Shown here: positions 43,659-53,308 of the stretch, one piece after another
How positions within the stretch are numbered: position 1 is the first letter of the stretch
Layout: each line of letters begins with the position of its first letter
Source: CAVONV01 sp963697355
GTDB taxonomy: Bacteria > Acidobacteriota > Vicinamibacteria > Marinacidobacterales > DATDRI01
Length of the DNA stretch: 64,000 nt
Assembly (NCBI GenBank): GCA_963697355.1
Contig: CAVONV010000035.1
Coordinates: 310,001-374,000 of the forward strand
Reading direction: 5' to 3'
Position numbers and translations under genes: made by a program
Notes under the pieces: generated by a model
What the model saw: only the letters and a program-made list of their open reading frames with translations
The model's database searches: none
Told to the model about the DNA's origin: nothing

Positions 43659-45161
43659 TTAGCGGTTGACGTCGACGGCGATGCCGCGGGCGGGCCCACG
43701 ACGAGGAAAGCGCTCTTCGGGAACCGCCAATACGCTCGCGTCCCGGTGTGCGAAAACACTGGGCGTCATGATCTCGATGCCCGCGGTGTTGAACGCATCC
43801 AAGACGTTCCGGCGGAGGTTCGAGCTGGTGACGTGCATTTCATTCGCTCGAGCGGTCCAAGCTCGCAGCTCGTATTCGACCGCGAAATCCCCCAGACTCG
43901 TTTGCAGTACCAAAGGAGCTGGCTCGGCCAAGATATGCTCGGTACGACGGGCCGCTTCCGTCATGAGCTCGTGGATACGTCTCCAGTCCACCTCGTAACC
44001 AATTCCCGCCGTTACCGTCAGGGCCAGTCCGCCGGCGGAAGCCCGGGCGCTGTAGTTCTGCACGGCGTTCGACAGCACGGCACCGTTCGGAATCGTCATC
44101 TCCTCGTTTCGGTTCGTGCGCAACCTCGTGACCAACAATGTCTTTTCGAGAACCGTTCCGGTGGTGTCTCCAATCCGGACCATGTCGCCGATGTGAAAGG
44201 CCCGCGTATAGGTGAGGACGATTCCGGAAATGATGTTACCGATGGCGCCCGAGGAACCGAACGTCACCAGAGCGCCGATGAAGACGGAGAAACCTTGAAA
44301 GAATCGGGAGCTGGCTCCGGGTAAGTACGGATAGCTCACCATCAGGAGAAAGACGAGAAAAAGGAACCGAAACAACTTGTAGGTCGGTAAGGCCCACTCC
44401 GGCTCGAATCCGCCGATGACGAGAGACCCCGTCTCCAAGGCAACCGCGATGTACTTGGTGAGCTTCAGGAACGCCCATCCAAGCAGGAGAATGATTAGAA
44501 GGTACGCAAGATTCGGTAGATAGTTGAGTATCGCTAGGCCGATGTCTATCGCGGACGGTGCAAGTTGTTCACCCACCGAATCGATGAGAACTGCAGCACG
44601 GGGTGAGAAGCGCAAGGTCAGCGGCAGAAAAACGAGCAGCAGGGTGACGATGACGGTCGACCGCACGACCTTGTTCGCCAAACGCAACGCTTTGACGATT
44701 TGAGCAACCGCCTCGTGCTGGCCTTCTGCAGCGCTCACCGCATACTTCTTTTGCCAGCCTTCCAGTAGCGTCTCGAAAAGCCAGTATGATCTTCCGACTA
44801 TCTGAATGAGAAGCAATAGTACGGCCGTAGCGGCCAGCGTATTGTACAATCCTACCAGCCCCGAGCTCGCCCAGGATTCCTCGCTGATGTGAATCGTCCG
44901 GGTGACGTACATGCCGAGGCTCGTCAGCAAACGGGCCGCGGGTCTTTGAAACAGGAACAGTACCAAAACCGCAGCCAAGTTTGCGGCGGCCCATCGGTAT
45001 CTACCCTTTCTCAGATCGCGTCCTCCTTCACCGACGAAGGAGACGAGAGCCCGGTAGACGACCAAGCCCAGTGCCGCGAGTATGAAGATCCCCAACGCCA
45101 AACGCACTCCGTTGAAGACGGAAGTGGCAAGGGGTCCTCCCAAACTGATCTGTTCACCCAT
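43659..45161 (-). CDS. MscS-family mechanosensitive channel
   Basis: 500 residues from the ATG at 45161 (MGEQISLGGPLATSVFNGVR; GGAGG upstream); a start at 45269 adds 36 residues unlike a membrane protein. About six or seven helices precede the pore-lining helix and MscS core: VTFGSSGAIGNIISGIVLTY, RAFHIGDMVRIGDTTGTV, TRLRTNRNEEMTIPNG and a C-terminal alpha-beta domain. The N-terminal region is longer than in E. coli MscS, like YbdG/YnaI-type channels. It protects against osmotic down-shock in the inner membrane. No partner genes. Confidence 0.9.
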   Translation of the reverse strand: MGEQISLGGPLATSVFNGVRLALGIFILAALGLVVYRALVSFVGEGGRDLRKGRYRWAAANLAAVLVLFLFQRPAARLLTSLGMYVTRTIHISEESWASSGLVGLYNTLAATAVLLLLIQIVGRSYWLFETLLEGWQKKYAVSAAEGQHEAVAQIVKALRLANKVVRSTVIVTLLLVFLPLTLRFSPRAAVLIDSVGEQLAPSAIDIGLAILNYLPNLAYLLIILLLGWAFLKLTKYIAVALETGSLVIGGFEPEWALPTYKLFRFLFLVFLLMVSYPYLPGASSRFFQGFSVFIGALVTFGSSGAIGNIISGIVLTYTRAFHIGDMVRIGDTTGTVLEKTLLVTRLRTNRNEEMTIPNGAVLSNAVQNYSARASAGGLALTVTAGIGYEVDWRRIHELMTEAARRTEHILAEPAPLVLQTSLGDFAVEYELRAWTARANEMHVTSSNLRRNVLDAFNTAGIEIMTPSVFAHRDASVLAVPEERFPRRGPARGIAVDVNR

Positions 45162-45340
45162 AGGTCCTCCAACGATCCAGATTTCTAACGACGTTTTGGT
45201 CTCATGCCGCCGTGCTGCACGCGAATACCTGGGTACCGGCCAGTCCAAGGAATCGGAGTCTCCGGCCACTGAATTCTACTTGATGCATGGCAACTTTGGC
45301 TCGCGATAAGCGCAAGATTTCTCGATCTCGTCGTCGAGCC

Positions 45341-46284
45341 TTACCTGAAGACCACTTGGTAGCTCACCAGGAATTGGCGAAAGTCCGCGCCGAACTCGGT
45401 GGCGGCACCCCGGCTGTACCCGACTTTGACGGCGTGGCGACCGCGAAACGGCACGACGATGGTCCCCCCAACCCTCGAGTTCCGTTGCACGTCGACGAGT
45501 CGATTTTCTGCGATGGTTTGCCGCCCCCCGCGAAGAAGTTGGCCTCTAGCGACGCCCAGAATCCGGGGCGGAAGCGCCTCACGAGATGAACCTCTGCAGC
45601 GAAAATGGGTGTCTGCTCTCTCTTGCCTGGAAGGAAGTCCTCGTCGTCACCGAAGAACCACGCGCCCCCCTCGATCTCCAACAACCACTAGGAGCTCAAG
45701 GGAATGAGGAACCCAAGCTCCGGCTTGGCGGCCCAACGGTTGGCTCCGACGTTGATCAGCCTGTCCTTCTCGTAGTGCCCGGTGGGGGCCAGAACCTTGA
45801 GGCTCGCACCGAGAATCGGATGCGGGCTCGCGCGCAACTTCTGAAAGTCCGCAGGGGTCATGGAAGGCGCGCCGAGCAGATTGACCGCTAGGGTGACGCC
45901 GAGATCGGAAAAGCCGGAGAAATCCCTCCGTGCCGGAACCTGGAACAGGAGGCCTTTGGTTGTTCCCCAGGAGTATGGCAGCTCGACGACGACGTTCGTC
46001 GTCCGCCCCCACAGGCTGACGGTCTGCAGGTAGGCGACGAAACCCGTGCCGATCGTGGAATCCACACCGTAGATCGGAAGCGAAGGATCCATGAGCACGT
46101 CCCCAGAGGAGTACGAGTATCCGAGAACCAGGACCTTGGTCCCCTTGGGTGCCGGCCAATAGGCACGCGGCGAGAGCTCCTGTGCCGTGCCGGCGGCCGC
46201 CGACAGGATGCACGCCGCCCACACCAGCACCGCCCGGGGCAACCTCAGACCTTGCACGATAAGCATCTTGGGGAGTCCGCTCAT
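45341..46284 (-). pseudogene. MetA-type outer-membrane transporter (two frameshifts)
   Basis: The first frame from the ATG at 46284 (or 46266) has a signal peptide (LPRAVLVWAACILSAAAGTA) and opens QELSPRAYWPAPKGTKVLVL, followed by GYSYSSGDVLMDPSLPIYGV, as in the COG4313 / phenol-degradation MetA-like barrel family. The frame stops at 45688, and the next frame continues EIEGGAWFFGDDEDFLPGKR and VHLVRRFRPGFWASLEANFF. A third frame ends KVGYSRGAATEFGADFRQFL and stops at 45341. The total of about 315 residues is the family length. Breaks near 45690 and 45525. Likely an outer-membrane barrel if intact. Confidence 0.65.
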
Positions 46285-46360
46285 TCTATTGACTTTACGG
46301 TAGGTACCCTCGCCCTTTCGAGTGCAGTCCCCGAGCTTCTTCGTTTGGCCCGGATTCAGA

Positions 46361-48307
46361 CTACGGCTCCACGACCCTGTACGAGAAGATCCGCCACTGG
46401 CCGTTTTCTCTTGTCCAACCGAGAAGCAGTGCAACGGTTTCGCCGGCTACCGTATCGAACCGAAAGGCCGACACGTAGTAACGACCATAGCTCGGGGTTC
46501 GTGCCTCGAGCGGGGTAGCCGCCGCACCGTCGAGCCGCTTCTGACACGTCACGTCCTCCGCCATCCAATCCGGGATGCCGAGCAAGCTGTAGACTTGTTC
46601 ACGGGGGTGAGTGACGATGTGGACATCGGGATCCCAAGGTTCCACGCCGTCGATGATGTCTTCGAGCCGTGCGACGGGGCCCAGATTCGCGCTCGAGCGC
46701 TCCAATCCGAGACGGACCCGGTCGAGCTGCTCTTCGGGTGTCGCCTTCGGTGCCTCGCCGGGATCCAGATCGAGATTCACGCATGGATAGGAGCTCGGTG
46801 CAACAAATCCCAGCGCTTTGTCGATATCCTTTTCGACGAGCCAGGCTTCCAGAAAGCCCTCGGTTGCTGCGATGAGATCGGGATCGCCGGGCTTGCGCTC
46901 GAGCTCGGGCGTCTCGATCGCCGTCCGGACATCCGGCATGGCGCCTTGATCAGTCGCTTCTTCCGGTTCCACTTCGTAAGAAACGATCTTCCAGTAGCCT
47001 CGTTCTTTGGCCCAAAGCAAAGCGAGCGTCGCGCCTCGACCTTGGGGACCCTCGAGGTGGAAGGTTGAACCGAAATAATCGAAATCCTTCACGTCCCGAT
47101 ACGAGGTTTTGGTCCGCGGGTGCATCGGCTTGCCGATCTTTGTGCGGTTGGCGCACTCGAACGAGGCGGCTACGTCATCGGGAACACCGTAGAGGACGAA
47201 TTGAGCGTGTTGTTTCTGGCGCACGACGGCGAGCTTCGGATTCGTCAACCGCACACCGACCACCACGTCTTCGAGGCTTTCGACCTTACCGAGCGCGTCA
47301 TTGATCGCTTTCATCCCCATCATTACCTGGAAAGGAGCCATTCCATAATCGAAGGATTCCCCGACTTCCTTCTCGAGGGCGGTGCACGCGTAGGCCCGCT
47401 CGGATAGATACGCCACAGCCAGATTGGGCTTACCCTCGACGAGCCACGAGCTCAAGAAATCGTAAACCGCGACGTCGATAGTCTTCTTTCCTTCCCGCGG
47501 AATGGAGGGGAACTCTTCTTCGAGCGCTTCCTCCCCCCGATACGTCTCGGCGAAGAGCGGCAGACCGAAGAAACCGCGCCACCAGGCTTGGAGCCCTTCC
47601 CAGCGCCCAATATGCCGGTCGGAGTTGTCGCCGGCGCGGACGTCGGAGTTCGTCGCGCTCAGATGCCCATTGAAGATCGCGGCCGGGAACTTCGACGAGC
47701 GGTAGTCCACGTCGACGTCCGCCCGTGCGCCGTCCGGACTGAGTGAGAACTGGATTGAAGGGACACCGCCTTGCTGCCGGTAATTGAGTGGATAGCCCTT
47801 GTGGTAGACGGTATTGTTCCCTTCACGGGAGAACTCCCTCGAGCGGTCCAAGATCTCATTCGCGCCCGGTTTGAGCCGTACGTAAATACGGAACTGCTGA
47901 TCACCCCGGGCGCCCTTGACCTTGCCGTTCACCGCTTCGAGGTGCTCGATCAAGTCAAGGGCGGTCCCCAGAGAATCTCCGTTCTGGTCGCTGAGCGGCG
48001 TCGTGCTGAGTGCATGGGTGACCGCTTCGAAGGTCGTGCGAGCGGAAAGCCTCGCTTGTGCGTACGCTTCTTCCGGTTTCAGCTCTCTTCCCGTCACTTC
48101 ACTGAAGCGACCGTAGAGATCGTCGACGAGCGCCTTTTGTTGGGGCGTCAGATCCTCGTAGGCGCCCTGAAACGGTTGCGACTCAACCGCTTCCTGGCCC
48201 GGCGGCGCTTCCGCTCGAGTCGCGGCTCTCGCGGTGAGGGCAAACACCGCATATCCAACACAGATGGCAACGAATCGAACGGGATTTCTCCTAAACGTGA
48301 AAATCAT
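46361..48307 (-). CDS. Secreted protein of unknown function
   Basis: 648 residues, not recognised. The N-terminus is a signal peptide (PVRFVAICVGYAVFALTARA). There are no membrane helices after it. Two internal repeats can be seen: a segment with FLSSWLVEGKPNLAVAYLSE near residue 285 and one with FLEAWLVEKDIDKALGFVAP near 465, each followed by a region with a Cys pair (for instance YACTALEKEV and ASFECANRTK) and a closing LLWAKERGYWKIVSYEVEPE or LLGWTRENGQWRIFSYRVVE. So the second half appears to be a duplicated domain. It probably acts in the periplasm or outside. It touches the truncated gene upstream by four bases. Confidence 0.6.
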   Translation of the reverse strand: MIFTFRRNPVRFVAICVGYAVFALTARAATRAEAPPGQEAVESQPFQGAYEDLTPQQKALVDDLYGRFSEVTGRELKPEEAYAQARLSARTTFEAVTHALSTTPLSDQNGDSLGTALDLIEHLEAVNGKVKGARGDQQFRIYVRLKPGANEILDRSREFSREGNNTVYHKGYPLNYRQQGGVPSIQFSLSPDGARADVDVDYRSSKFPAAIFNGHLSATNSDVRAGDNSDRHIGRWEGLQAWWRGFFGLPLFAETYRGEEALEEEFPSIPREGKKTIDVAVYDFLSSWLVEGKPNLAVAYLSERAYACTALEKEVGESFDYGMAPFQVMMGMKAINDALGKVESLEDVVVGVRLTNPKLAVVRQKQHAQFVLYGVPDDVAASFECANRTKIGKPMHPRTKTSYRDVKDFDYFGSTFHLEGPQGRGATLALLWAKERGYWKIVSYEVEPEEATDQGAMPDVRTAIETPELERKPGDPDLIAATEGFLEAWLVEKDIDKALGFVAPSSYPCVNLDLDPGEAPKATPEEQLDRVRLGLERSSANLGPVARLEDIIDGVEPWDPDVHIVTHPREQVYSLLGIPDWMAEDVTCQKRLDGAAATPLEARTPSYGRYYVSAFRFDTVAGETVALLLGWTRENGQWRIFSYRVVEP

Positions 48308-48756
48308 GGGATTTCTCCTTTTCTACTCGCGAATCGCCGGCAGCCTGTCTTGTTCTTCGAGCGTTGGCGGATGCTGAATGCGCTCGAAAGCACGACGCCG
48401 TCACCAGCCATACTTGCCCACCACTGCTTGTGTTCTCTCGATCCGCCCGAGGCTATAGGGCGTTTCGATCCGCTCGCGTTCAGCGATATCGACCCGACCG
48501 ACCAACGATGCGTTCTTACCCAGCCGGCGTCGAAGGTGAGGTAACCGTGCCTCAGCACCGCGCCGGTGGCGCCGTCGCCTTCGTCCGTGTGGTGGCTAAC
48601 CACGTGGTAGAGATCGCCGAACAGCAGGCCACCGACCCGGAAGGCCCGTTTCTCGTCCTCCTGGGCGGCCGCGTTGGGAATCCAGCACAAGCCGGCTAGG
48701 ACGCAGACCAGTGCGGCGCCCTGCACGCTCCGGGTCGAAGGACTTGTGTGCTGCAA
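48304..48756 (-). pseudogene. N-terminal fragment of an outer-membrane protein
   Basis: 150 residues. A signal peptide (ALVCVLAGLCWIPNAAA) is followed by a barrel-like start (RVGGLLFGDLYHVVSHHTDE, then LRHGYLTFDAGWVRTHRW). After about residue 90 the sequence turns polar and irregular and ends early. It looks like the first strands of a porin whose rest has been lost. No function can be assigned. Confidence 0.45.
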
Positions 48757-48807
48757 GAATTCTCCACCTCTCGGCCGGCCTCTTCTTGTCGACGAGTGTT
48801 CACTCGC

Positions 48808-49330
48808 TTATTTCTGCCCAAGGTATAAATCTCGTAGGGCCCGTTGTTGCTCGGCATCGATGCCCAGGCCCTCAGCGAAGTAGTTCTCGACGGTGCCGTA
48901 GGCCGTCTCCATCTCGTAGAAGGCGGCCTCGAGGTACTCGCCGCGAACCCCCAAGAGGTTGGTGAAAAAGCCCATGATCCCGCCGCCAACGTTGTAGCCG
49001 AAGTCGTTGCTGGAGATATCGTCGAGAGCTCCTCCAAACTCGATCTTGCGACGCAAAAGGCCGACACCGAACATACCGTAGGGACGAATTCCCGCCCCCG
49101 ACTGTCCCCCCACCGGGATGCCGGCAATGAGGCTTCCCATCATCGTCATGACGCCGCTCTTTTGGACGCCGCTGTCTTTGCCGAAGAAACTCGGCGTATA
49201 GCCGAAGTCGAACTCTGCGCCGACAATGCCGCCGCTCATCGCACCGATATTGAACCCGTAAGTCATCGTCTCTCGGTTCTTCACCACTTCCGCGAGATCC
49301 CACCCGGTCGACCCCCTTGGGTCAAAATAC
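48808..49330 (-). pseudogene. C-terminal part of an outer-membrane beta-barrel protein, truncated by transposase remnant
   Basis: The frame (open to 49380) encodes about 170 residues with Gly-rich strands: TMTYGFNIGAMSGGIVGAEF, FGYTPSFFGKD, RPYGMFGVGLL and GGGIMGFFTNLLGVRGEYL, typical of a small outer-membrane barrel. Its natural N-terminus and signal peptide are missing: the sequence before EYFDPRGSTGW belongs to the end of the transposase gene that abuts it. The insertion or a later deletion removed the 5' part. Confidence 0.6.
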
Positions 49331-49939
49331 TCATGCGGCTTCCCGATGGTAGAAACGGAGCAACCCGCCAAGCCGTTCACGGGAACGCACCGTACCCTTG
49401 GATTGATGTGACGCCTCGGCGGCTGGGAACAACAGTAGATTATCCTTACCTTGATGATTCCTCTCGTGGTGATGATGTGCGACGTACGCCTTCAGCGCGT
49501 GACGCAGCAACCTCTCCCCGAACAAGATGAGCTTCGAGAGACATTCCTCTCTGACGGACTTCGTCCACACCTCGGCGGTGAAGAAATCCGTAGCGGCAAG
49601 GACATCCATGTACGAGCGGATGAATTCGCTCCACGTCGTGGTCTTTCGCCGCTCCGGCGCAGGCGGGACCCCGTGGCGTTTCAGAATGTTGCCGACGGTT
49701 TGGTCGCTGACGCGATACCCAAGGTTCGCCATCGCGCCGGCAATCCTATCGTAGCCCCACACGCGACCCAGACGCTTTCCGATCTCGGCCAAAGACCGCC
49801 GTTCGCCGTCGGTCAGGCGCAAGCGACCCGGGATCTGATTTCGAAGAATTCGATTCTCGGCCACAAGATACTCTTTGCGCAGGAGCAGCTCCTCATCCAC
49901 CGATCCCGAGATGTAGGCTAGCATGGTCTTCCAGTCCAT
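49331..49939 (-). pseudogene. Integrase-core transposase with internal deletion
   Basis: About 202 residues from the ATG at 49939 (MDWKTMLAYISGSVDEELLL; AGGAGA upstream). The N-terminal part has the helix-turn-helix region (GRVWGYDRIAGAMANLGYRV) and the start of the catalytic core (YMDVLAATDFFTAEVWT). It then jumps directly to the end of the core (VREECLSKLILFGERLLRHA and HHERNHQGKDN). The middle of the catalytic domain, about 100 residues with two of the three acidic residues, is missing. So it is a dead element. No clear terminal inverted repeats were found. Confidence 0.75.
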
Positions 49940-50179
49940 CGCGTCTCCTTCCGAAGAACTGGAACACATATCCGACCGCGATGGCGGATTCAAGGGGCAC
50001 GTCCACAGACCAAGGTCTCCGAAGTTGCTGGCCCGCAGCGCGTTCGAGTATTTTGACCCTACGGGCAGGCGACAATCGAATTTCCTATTTTTTTTCCTAT
50101 TATTCAGCGACCCGAACTCACCGAGTTACAGGAAGAGCCGCGATGTCGCGAGCCTGAGTGGCGCCCGCCATCCAAGCAA

Positions 50180-50212
50180 GTTGACATTTGGTTGCGGTTG
50201 ACATATAGTTGC
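50180..50212 (+). promoter_or_regulatory. Tandem 16-bp repeats overlapping the toxin-antitoxin promoter
   Basis: GTTGACATTTGGTTGC (50180-50195) and GTTGACATATAGTTGC (50197-50212) repeat with 17-base spacing. Each contains a -35-like TTGACA. They end 15 bases before the antitoxin ATG and are probable autoregulation sites for the Xre-type antitoxin. Confidence 0.6.
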
Positions 50213-50227
50213 CTAAGGAGGGAGCCG

Positions 50228-50677
50228 ATGAGCACGATAACGGAACTTGCAGGGCTCGACCCGCAGGAGGTGGCGGAGAAGATCCTTGAAGCGCACCCAG
50301 AAGAGAGCGAATGGCTGGACGAGTTCGCCGAAGCTCTCGACCGTCGCCGCGCGGGACGCTCGCTCCAGCGCATTCTCCAGGTATGGGGGCTGAACCAGTC
50401 GGAGGCGGCGCATCTCTTCGGTGTGACCCGTCAGGCTATGAGCAAGTGGCTGGACCGCGGTATTCCCTCCGAGCGCGTCCAAGCGATCGGGGATCTCGCG
50501 GTCGCCACCGACCTGCTCGTCCGCCACCTCAAGCGCGACCGGATCCCGGCTGTCGTACGCCGTCCGGCGGCGGCGCTCGATGGTCAGTCCTTGGTCGACC
50601 TTCTCGCTTCTTTCCGTGCCCGTGAGGTACTCGACGCATGCCGGTCGATGTTTAATTTCGAAAGAGCGCACGCGTAG
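50228..50677 (+). CDS. Xre-type (ParS/MbcA-like) antitoxin of a RES toxin
   Basis: 149 residues from the ATG at 50228 (AAGGAGGG upstream). Residues about 45-80 are a helix-turn-helix (LQVWGLNQSEAAHLFGVTRQ, then AMSKWLDRGIPSERV), and the C-terminus has the antitoxin region (ASFRAREVLDACRSMF) used to bind and block a RES-domain toxin. It precedes the RES gene by 9 bases, the standard order for this type II module. It likely binds the tandem repeats just upstream. Confidence 0.82.
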   Translation: MSTITELAGLDPQEVAEKILEAHPEESEWLDEFAEALDRRRAGRSLQRILQVWGLNQSEAAHLFGVTRQAMSKWLDRGIPSERVQAIGDLAVATDLLVRHLKRDRIPAVVRRPAAALDGQSLVDLLASFRAREVLDACRSMFNFERAHA

Positions 50678-50686
50678 TCAAATAAA

Positions 50687-51223
50687 GTGCGGACAGAGAC
50701 GTTAAGCAACGGGCACGAGTGGTGGCGGATTGCGAATCCAGCTTGGGATGATGCGCTAGATCCCAGTTACGCTGGGCGCTACGGCGGCCGCTGGAACCCA
50801 CCCGATAGTTTTCCGACGCTTTATTGCAATGAGGATAGGGTGACGGCACGTCTCAACCTCCGTTTGTTTATCCTTTCCTGGCCGTACGAGCCGGAGGATC
50901 TCCGGGACGATAATGGTCCCCTTCTCATCGGTGCCACTCTACCCCGAAACCAACGGGTGGCCGACGTGCATTCGCGAAAAGGCGTCGCTTCGGTGAAGCT
51001 GCCCGCTACGTATCCGATGGACGCAAGAGGCAAGCTCGTGCCTCATACCCCATGTCAGAGGATCGGACGGGAGGCGAAGGAGCGTGGACTCCGCGGAGTT
51101 CGGTGTCGCTCGGCTCGGGCTCCGGATGGTGCTGGGCGCGAGCTGGCATGGTTTCCCGCAACGACTCGAAGTCGTGCCCGCCGGAAGACGACACTCGCCT
51201 TCGAGCAGTGGTTCTGGGATTAA
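50687..51223 (+). CDS. RES-domain toxin
   Basis: 178 residues from a GTG at 50687. The RES fold elements are WRIANPAWDDALDPSYAGRY, GGRWNPPDSFPTLYCNEDRV and a downstream REL-type stretch (GRELAWFPATTRSRARRK). The conserved Arg (GGRWN) and Glu (CNEDR) are present. RES toxins degrade NAD+ and arrest growth. The frame is complete but not unusual in length. It forms a toxin-antitoxin pair with the upstream Xre gene. The next duplicated segment begins about 40 bases downstream. Confidence 0.82.
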   Translation: MRTETLSNGHEWWRIANPAWDDALDPSYAGRYGGRWNPPDSFPTLYCNEDRVTARLNLRLFILSWPYEPEDLRDDNGPLLIGATLPRNQRVADVHSRKGVASVKLPATYPMDARGKLVPHTPCQRIGREAKERGLRGVRCRSARAPDGAGRELAWFPATTRSRARRKTTLAFEQWFWD

Positions 51224-51263
51224 AACGGAGCGACACACTTCCATCGGCAGCGTTCCTGTCAAC

Positions 51264-51945
51264 GACTCCCTGCCTTCTTGCCCACAGAATGGAGCTCCAC
51301 TCGTGGACTCAGATCACAGGGTAGCACGGTCTCCGCCAAGTGGTCATAAACCACCGCATCGGCCGCCATGAGGCGTTGGCGTCCTTTCAGCGTGAGCAAT
51401 CTGGGGTCTCCCGGTCCGGCGCCAACAAGAGAGACAAAGCCTCTCTCCTCACTCGCTTCCTCGACGATGTCGTGGGCAATGTGGCGGGCGACTCGTGCGC
51501 GGTTTTCCGACGATGCACTCGGCATGAGCCACTCGCCTCTTCCTCGACACTAGGAACCCTTGTGAGGCCACGACCAACAGAAACGCACCTCGCTTCAAGC
51601 GAGCCGGCAAATGAAAACTGCAGAGGTCGGGCTCGTCCGCTACGTTGACCCAGATTCGAGCGGCCTCGCCATCCTCGTAGATCTGCTGGTTCACTTCCCG
51701 GTCGTCCGTCGCGGCAAAGCCAAGGGCATATCCATCGACTTCGCCCTTCTTGTAGGAGCGTTTCTCGAGTCGGATCTCGCCTTTGGCGGCCAAATGTTCG
51801 AGCGACCCGATGGGCTCAGTGGCTACAACCGTGAACTCGGCCCCCTCAGAGAGAAGTCCTCAACTTTGCGCAAAGCAACCCCGCCACCTCCCACCACGAG
51901 ACAGCGACGACCTCGTAAACTCAACATCACTGGATACATATCGAA
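51264..51945 (-). pseudogene. Decayed duplicate of the siroheme synthase 5' region
   Basis: On the minus strand this region carries pieces of the siroheme synthase at 40.7 kb at high identity: the start segment (NVADEPDLCSFHLPARLKRG, KGEIRLEKRSYKKGEVDGYA) and, after an internal deletion of roughly 270 bases, GFVSLVGAGPGDPRLLTLKG and LSPRVELHSVGKKAGS, where the copy stops. Frames are broken, and the rest of the SUMT and HemD-like parts are absent. The left edge is near 51264, next to the RES gene. Confidence 0.8.
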
Positions 51946-52004
51946 GTAACCTCACAGCTTTGACAAAGATGCGATCTTCCTTTTAATAAGGGTGGCGCGT
52001 CAAG

Positions 52005-52045
52005 GACAAGATCTGTGTTCCTATGGAGGAGAAAGGAGGAAGGAG
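52005..52045. repeat. Purine-rich spacer at the site of the copy-1 minisatellite
   Basis: Between the same flanking words as in copy 1 (AATAAGGGTGGCGCGTCAAG on the left and GAAGAATCACTC on the right) copy 2 has only 41 bases, mostly GGAGGA/GAAAGGAGGA-type purines. Copy 1 has 261 bases of unrelated tandem units there. Confidence 0.65.
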
Positions 52046-52148
52046 GAAGAATCACTCGATGAAGATGTACAATTGCGGGCAGGTTTGTTGAGTTGTGAGG
52101 AAGAGGCATATTTCGCCGTTCTGTTTCATCGCGTAACGGGAGGCCATC

Positions 52149-52790
52149 TTGAACCTAGCGACCGTCGCCATCGGATACCTACTGTGCGTCACGTCGACAA
52201 CGGTAGGCGGTCAAAGTCAGTCGAATGAAGCGTGGGAGAAGAAAACGTTCGAGAAACAGCCACCTGAGAAGGTCATGGATGCCGCAGCCGTCGAGCCCGG
52301 CATGACTATCGGTGAAGTCGGTGCCGGCCGTGGTCGTTTTACCTTGCACCTGGCCCGGAGGGTCGGACCCACCGGAAAAATCCTCGCTAACGACATCGAT
52401 ACCGAGAGCTTGGCGATCCTTCGCAACCGCTGCAAAGAGGAGGACATCGAAAACGTCGAAACAATCCTTGGAGAAATCGATGACCCACTTTTTCCCCATG
52501 GTACTCTCGACATGGTATTCATGGTCTGGACCTACCATTTTCTCGACGAGCCGGTCCGCCTTCTAAAGAGCCTCAAGCCCGCGCTGAAGATCCGGCGGCA
52601 CGGTGGTTCTTAGTCGAACCGGATCCGGTGCGCGGCCCCGGCGGGAGCGACCATGGTGTTTCTCCCGAACGTATGCGCAAGGAGGCTGCTGAGGCCGGCT
52701 TCGAATTGGTTCGGACAGATACCTTTTTGCCGGAAGACCTCCTGTTCGTGCTGCACGTTAGGGGTCAACGACAAAATTGACTCGTCGTCG
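52149..52790 (+). pseudogene. Decayed duplicate of the exported methyltransferase
   Basis: A TTG at 52149 with the same upstream GGGAGG gives NLATVAIGYLLCVTSTTVGG and a protein nearly identical to the gene at 42.9 kb up to LKSLKPALK. Two single-base insertions relative to copy 1 follow (an A after GAAG near 52588 and one before GTCGA near 52611), so the frame ends at RRHGGS. The last third of the methyltransferase is still readable in another frame to about 52780. It is a pseudogene unless the insertions are sequence errors. Confidence 0.75.
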
Positions 52791-52811
52791 TTCTCGCCCT
52801 CGACCGGCATG

Positions 52812-53308
52812 GTCGATCGCCCACATCGCCGGCGGCATGGTGCCACGCACAACGAAGGATGTCGATGTCGTCGCCCTCTCGACGTCTGGGATTCTTCGAT
52901 CGCCCGATCCTCTGCCTGAGGACCTCTTAAAAGCGGCCTCCGAGGCGGCTGAGGACATGGGACTCACCAACCGCTGGCTCAATAACGGTCCAAGGCCGAG
53001 GAGAAGGTCGTTTGTTTCAGCTGGGCCTCCCCGATGGATTAGCGGAGCGACTTCACCCGCGAAGATATGGCTCACATTTGACGGTACATCTCATTGACCG
53101 CCTGGATCAGGTTCATTTCAAGCTGTATGCCGCAGTCGATCGTGGCGGCTACCACATAGAGGATCTGCTAGCTCTCAATCCGAAGCCCGATGAGATCGAA
53201 GCGGCAGCGAAATGGGCGATGAGCCACGATGTCTCCGAGGGATTTGCTGCGATTCTGAGAGAGCTGTTGAGGAAACTCGGATATGCAGACACCGCTGACA
53301 AACTTTAG
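52812..53308 (+). pseudogene. DUF6036-like nucleotidyltransferase relic (N-terminus lost, one frameshift)
   Basis: Frame one has SIAHIAGGMVPRTTKDVDVV, where GG followed by RxTxDxD is the nucleotidyltransferase signature, then ASEAAEDMGLTNRWLNNG. Near 53010 the frame shifts, and the other frame continues FQLGLPDGLAERLHPRRYGS, DRLDQVHFKLYAAVDRGGYH and ends SEGFAAILRELLRKLGYADT. The start is missing, probably removed at the border with the duplicated segment. It overlaps the next gene by 26 bases. Related nucleotidyltransferase plus winged-helix pairs act as toxin-antitoxin systems of AbiE type, which is one possible reading. Confidence 0.55.
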
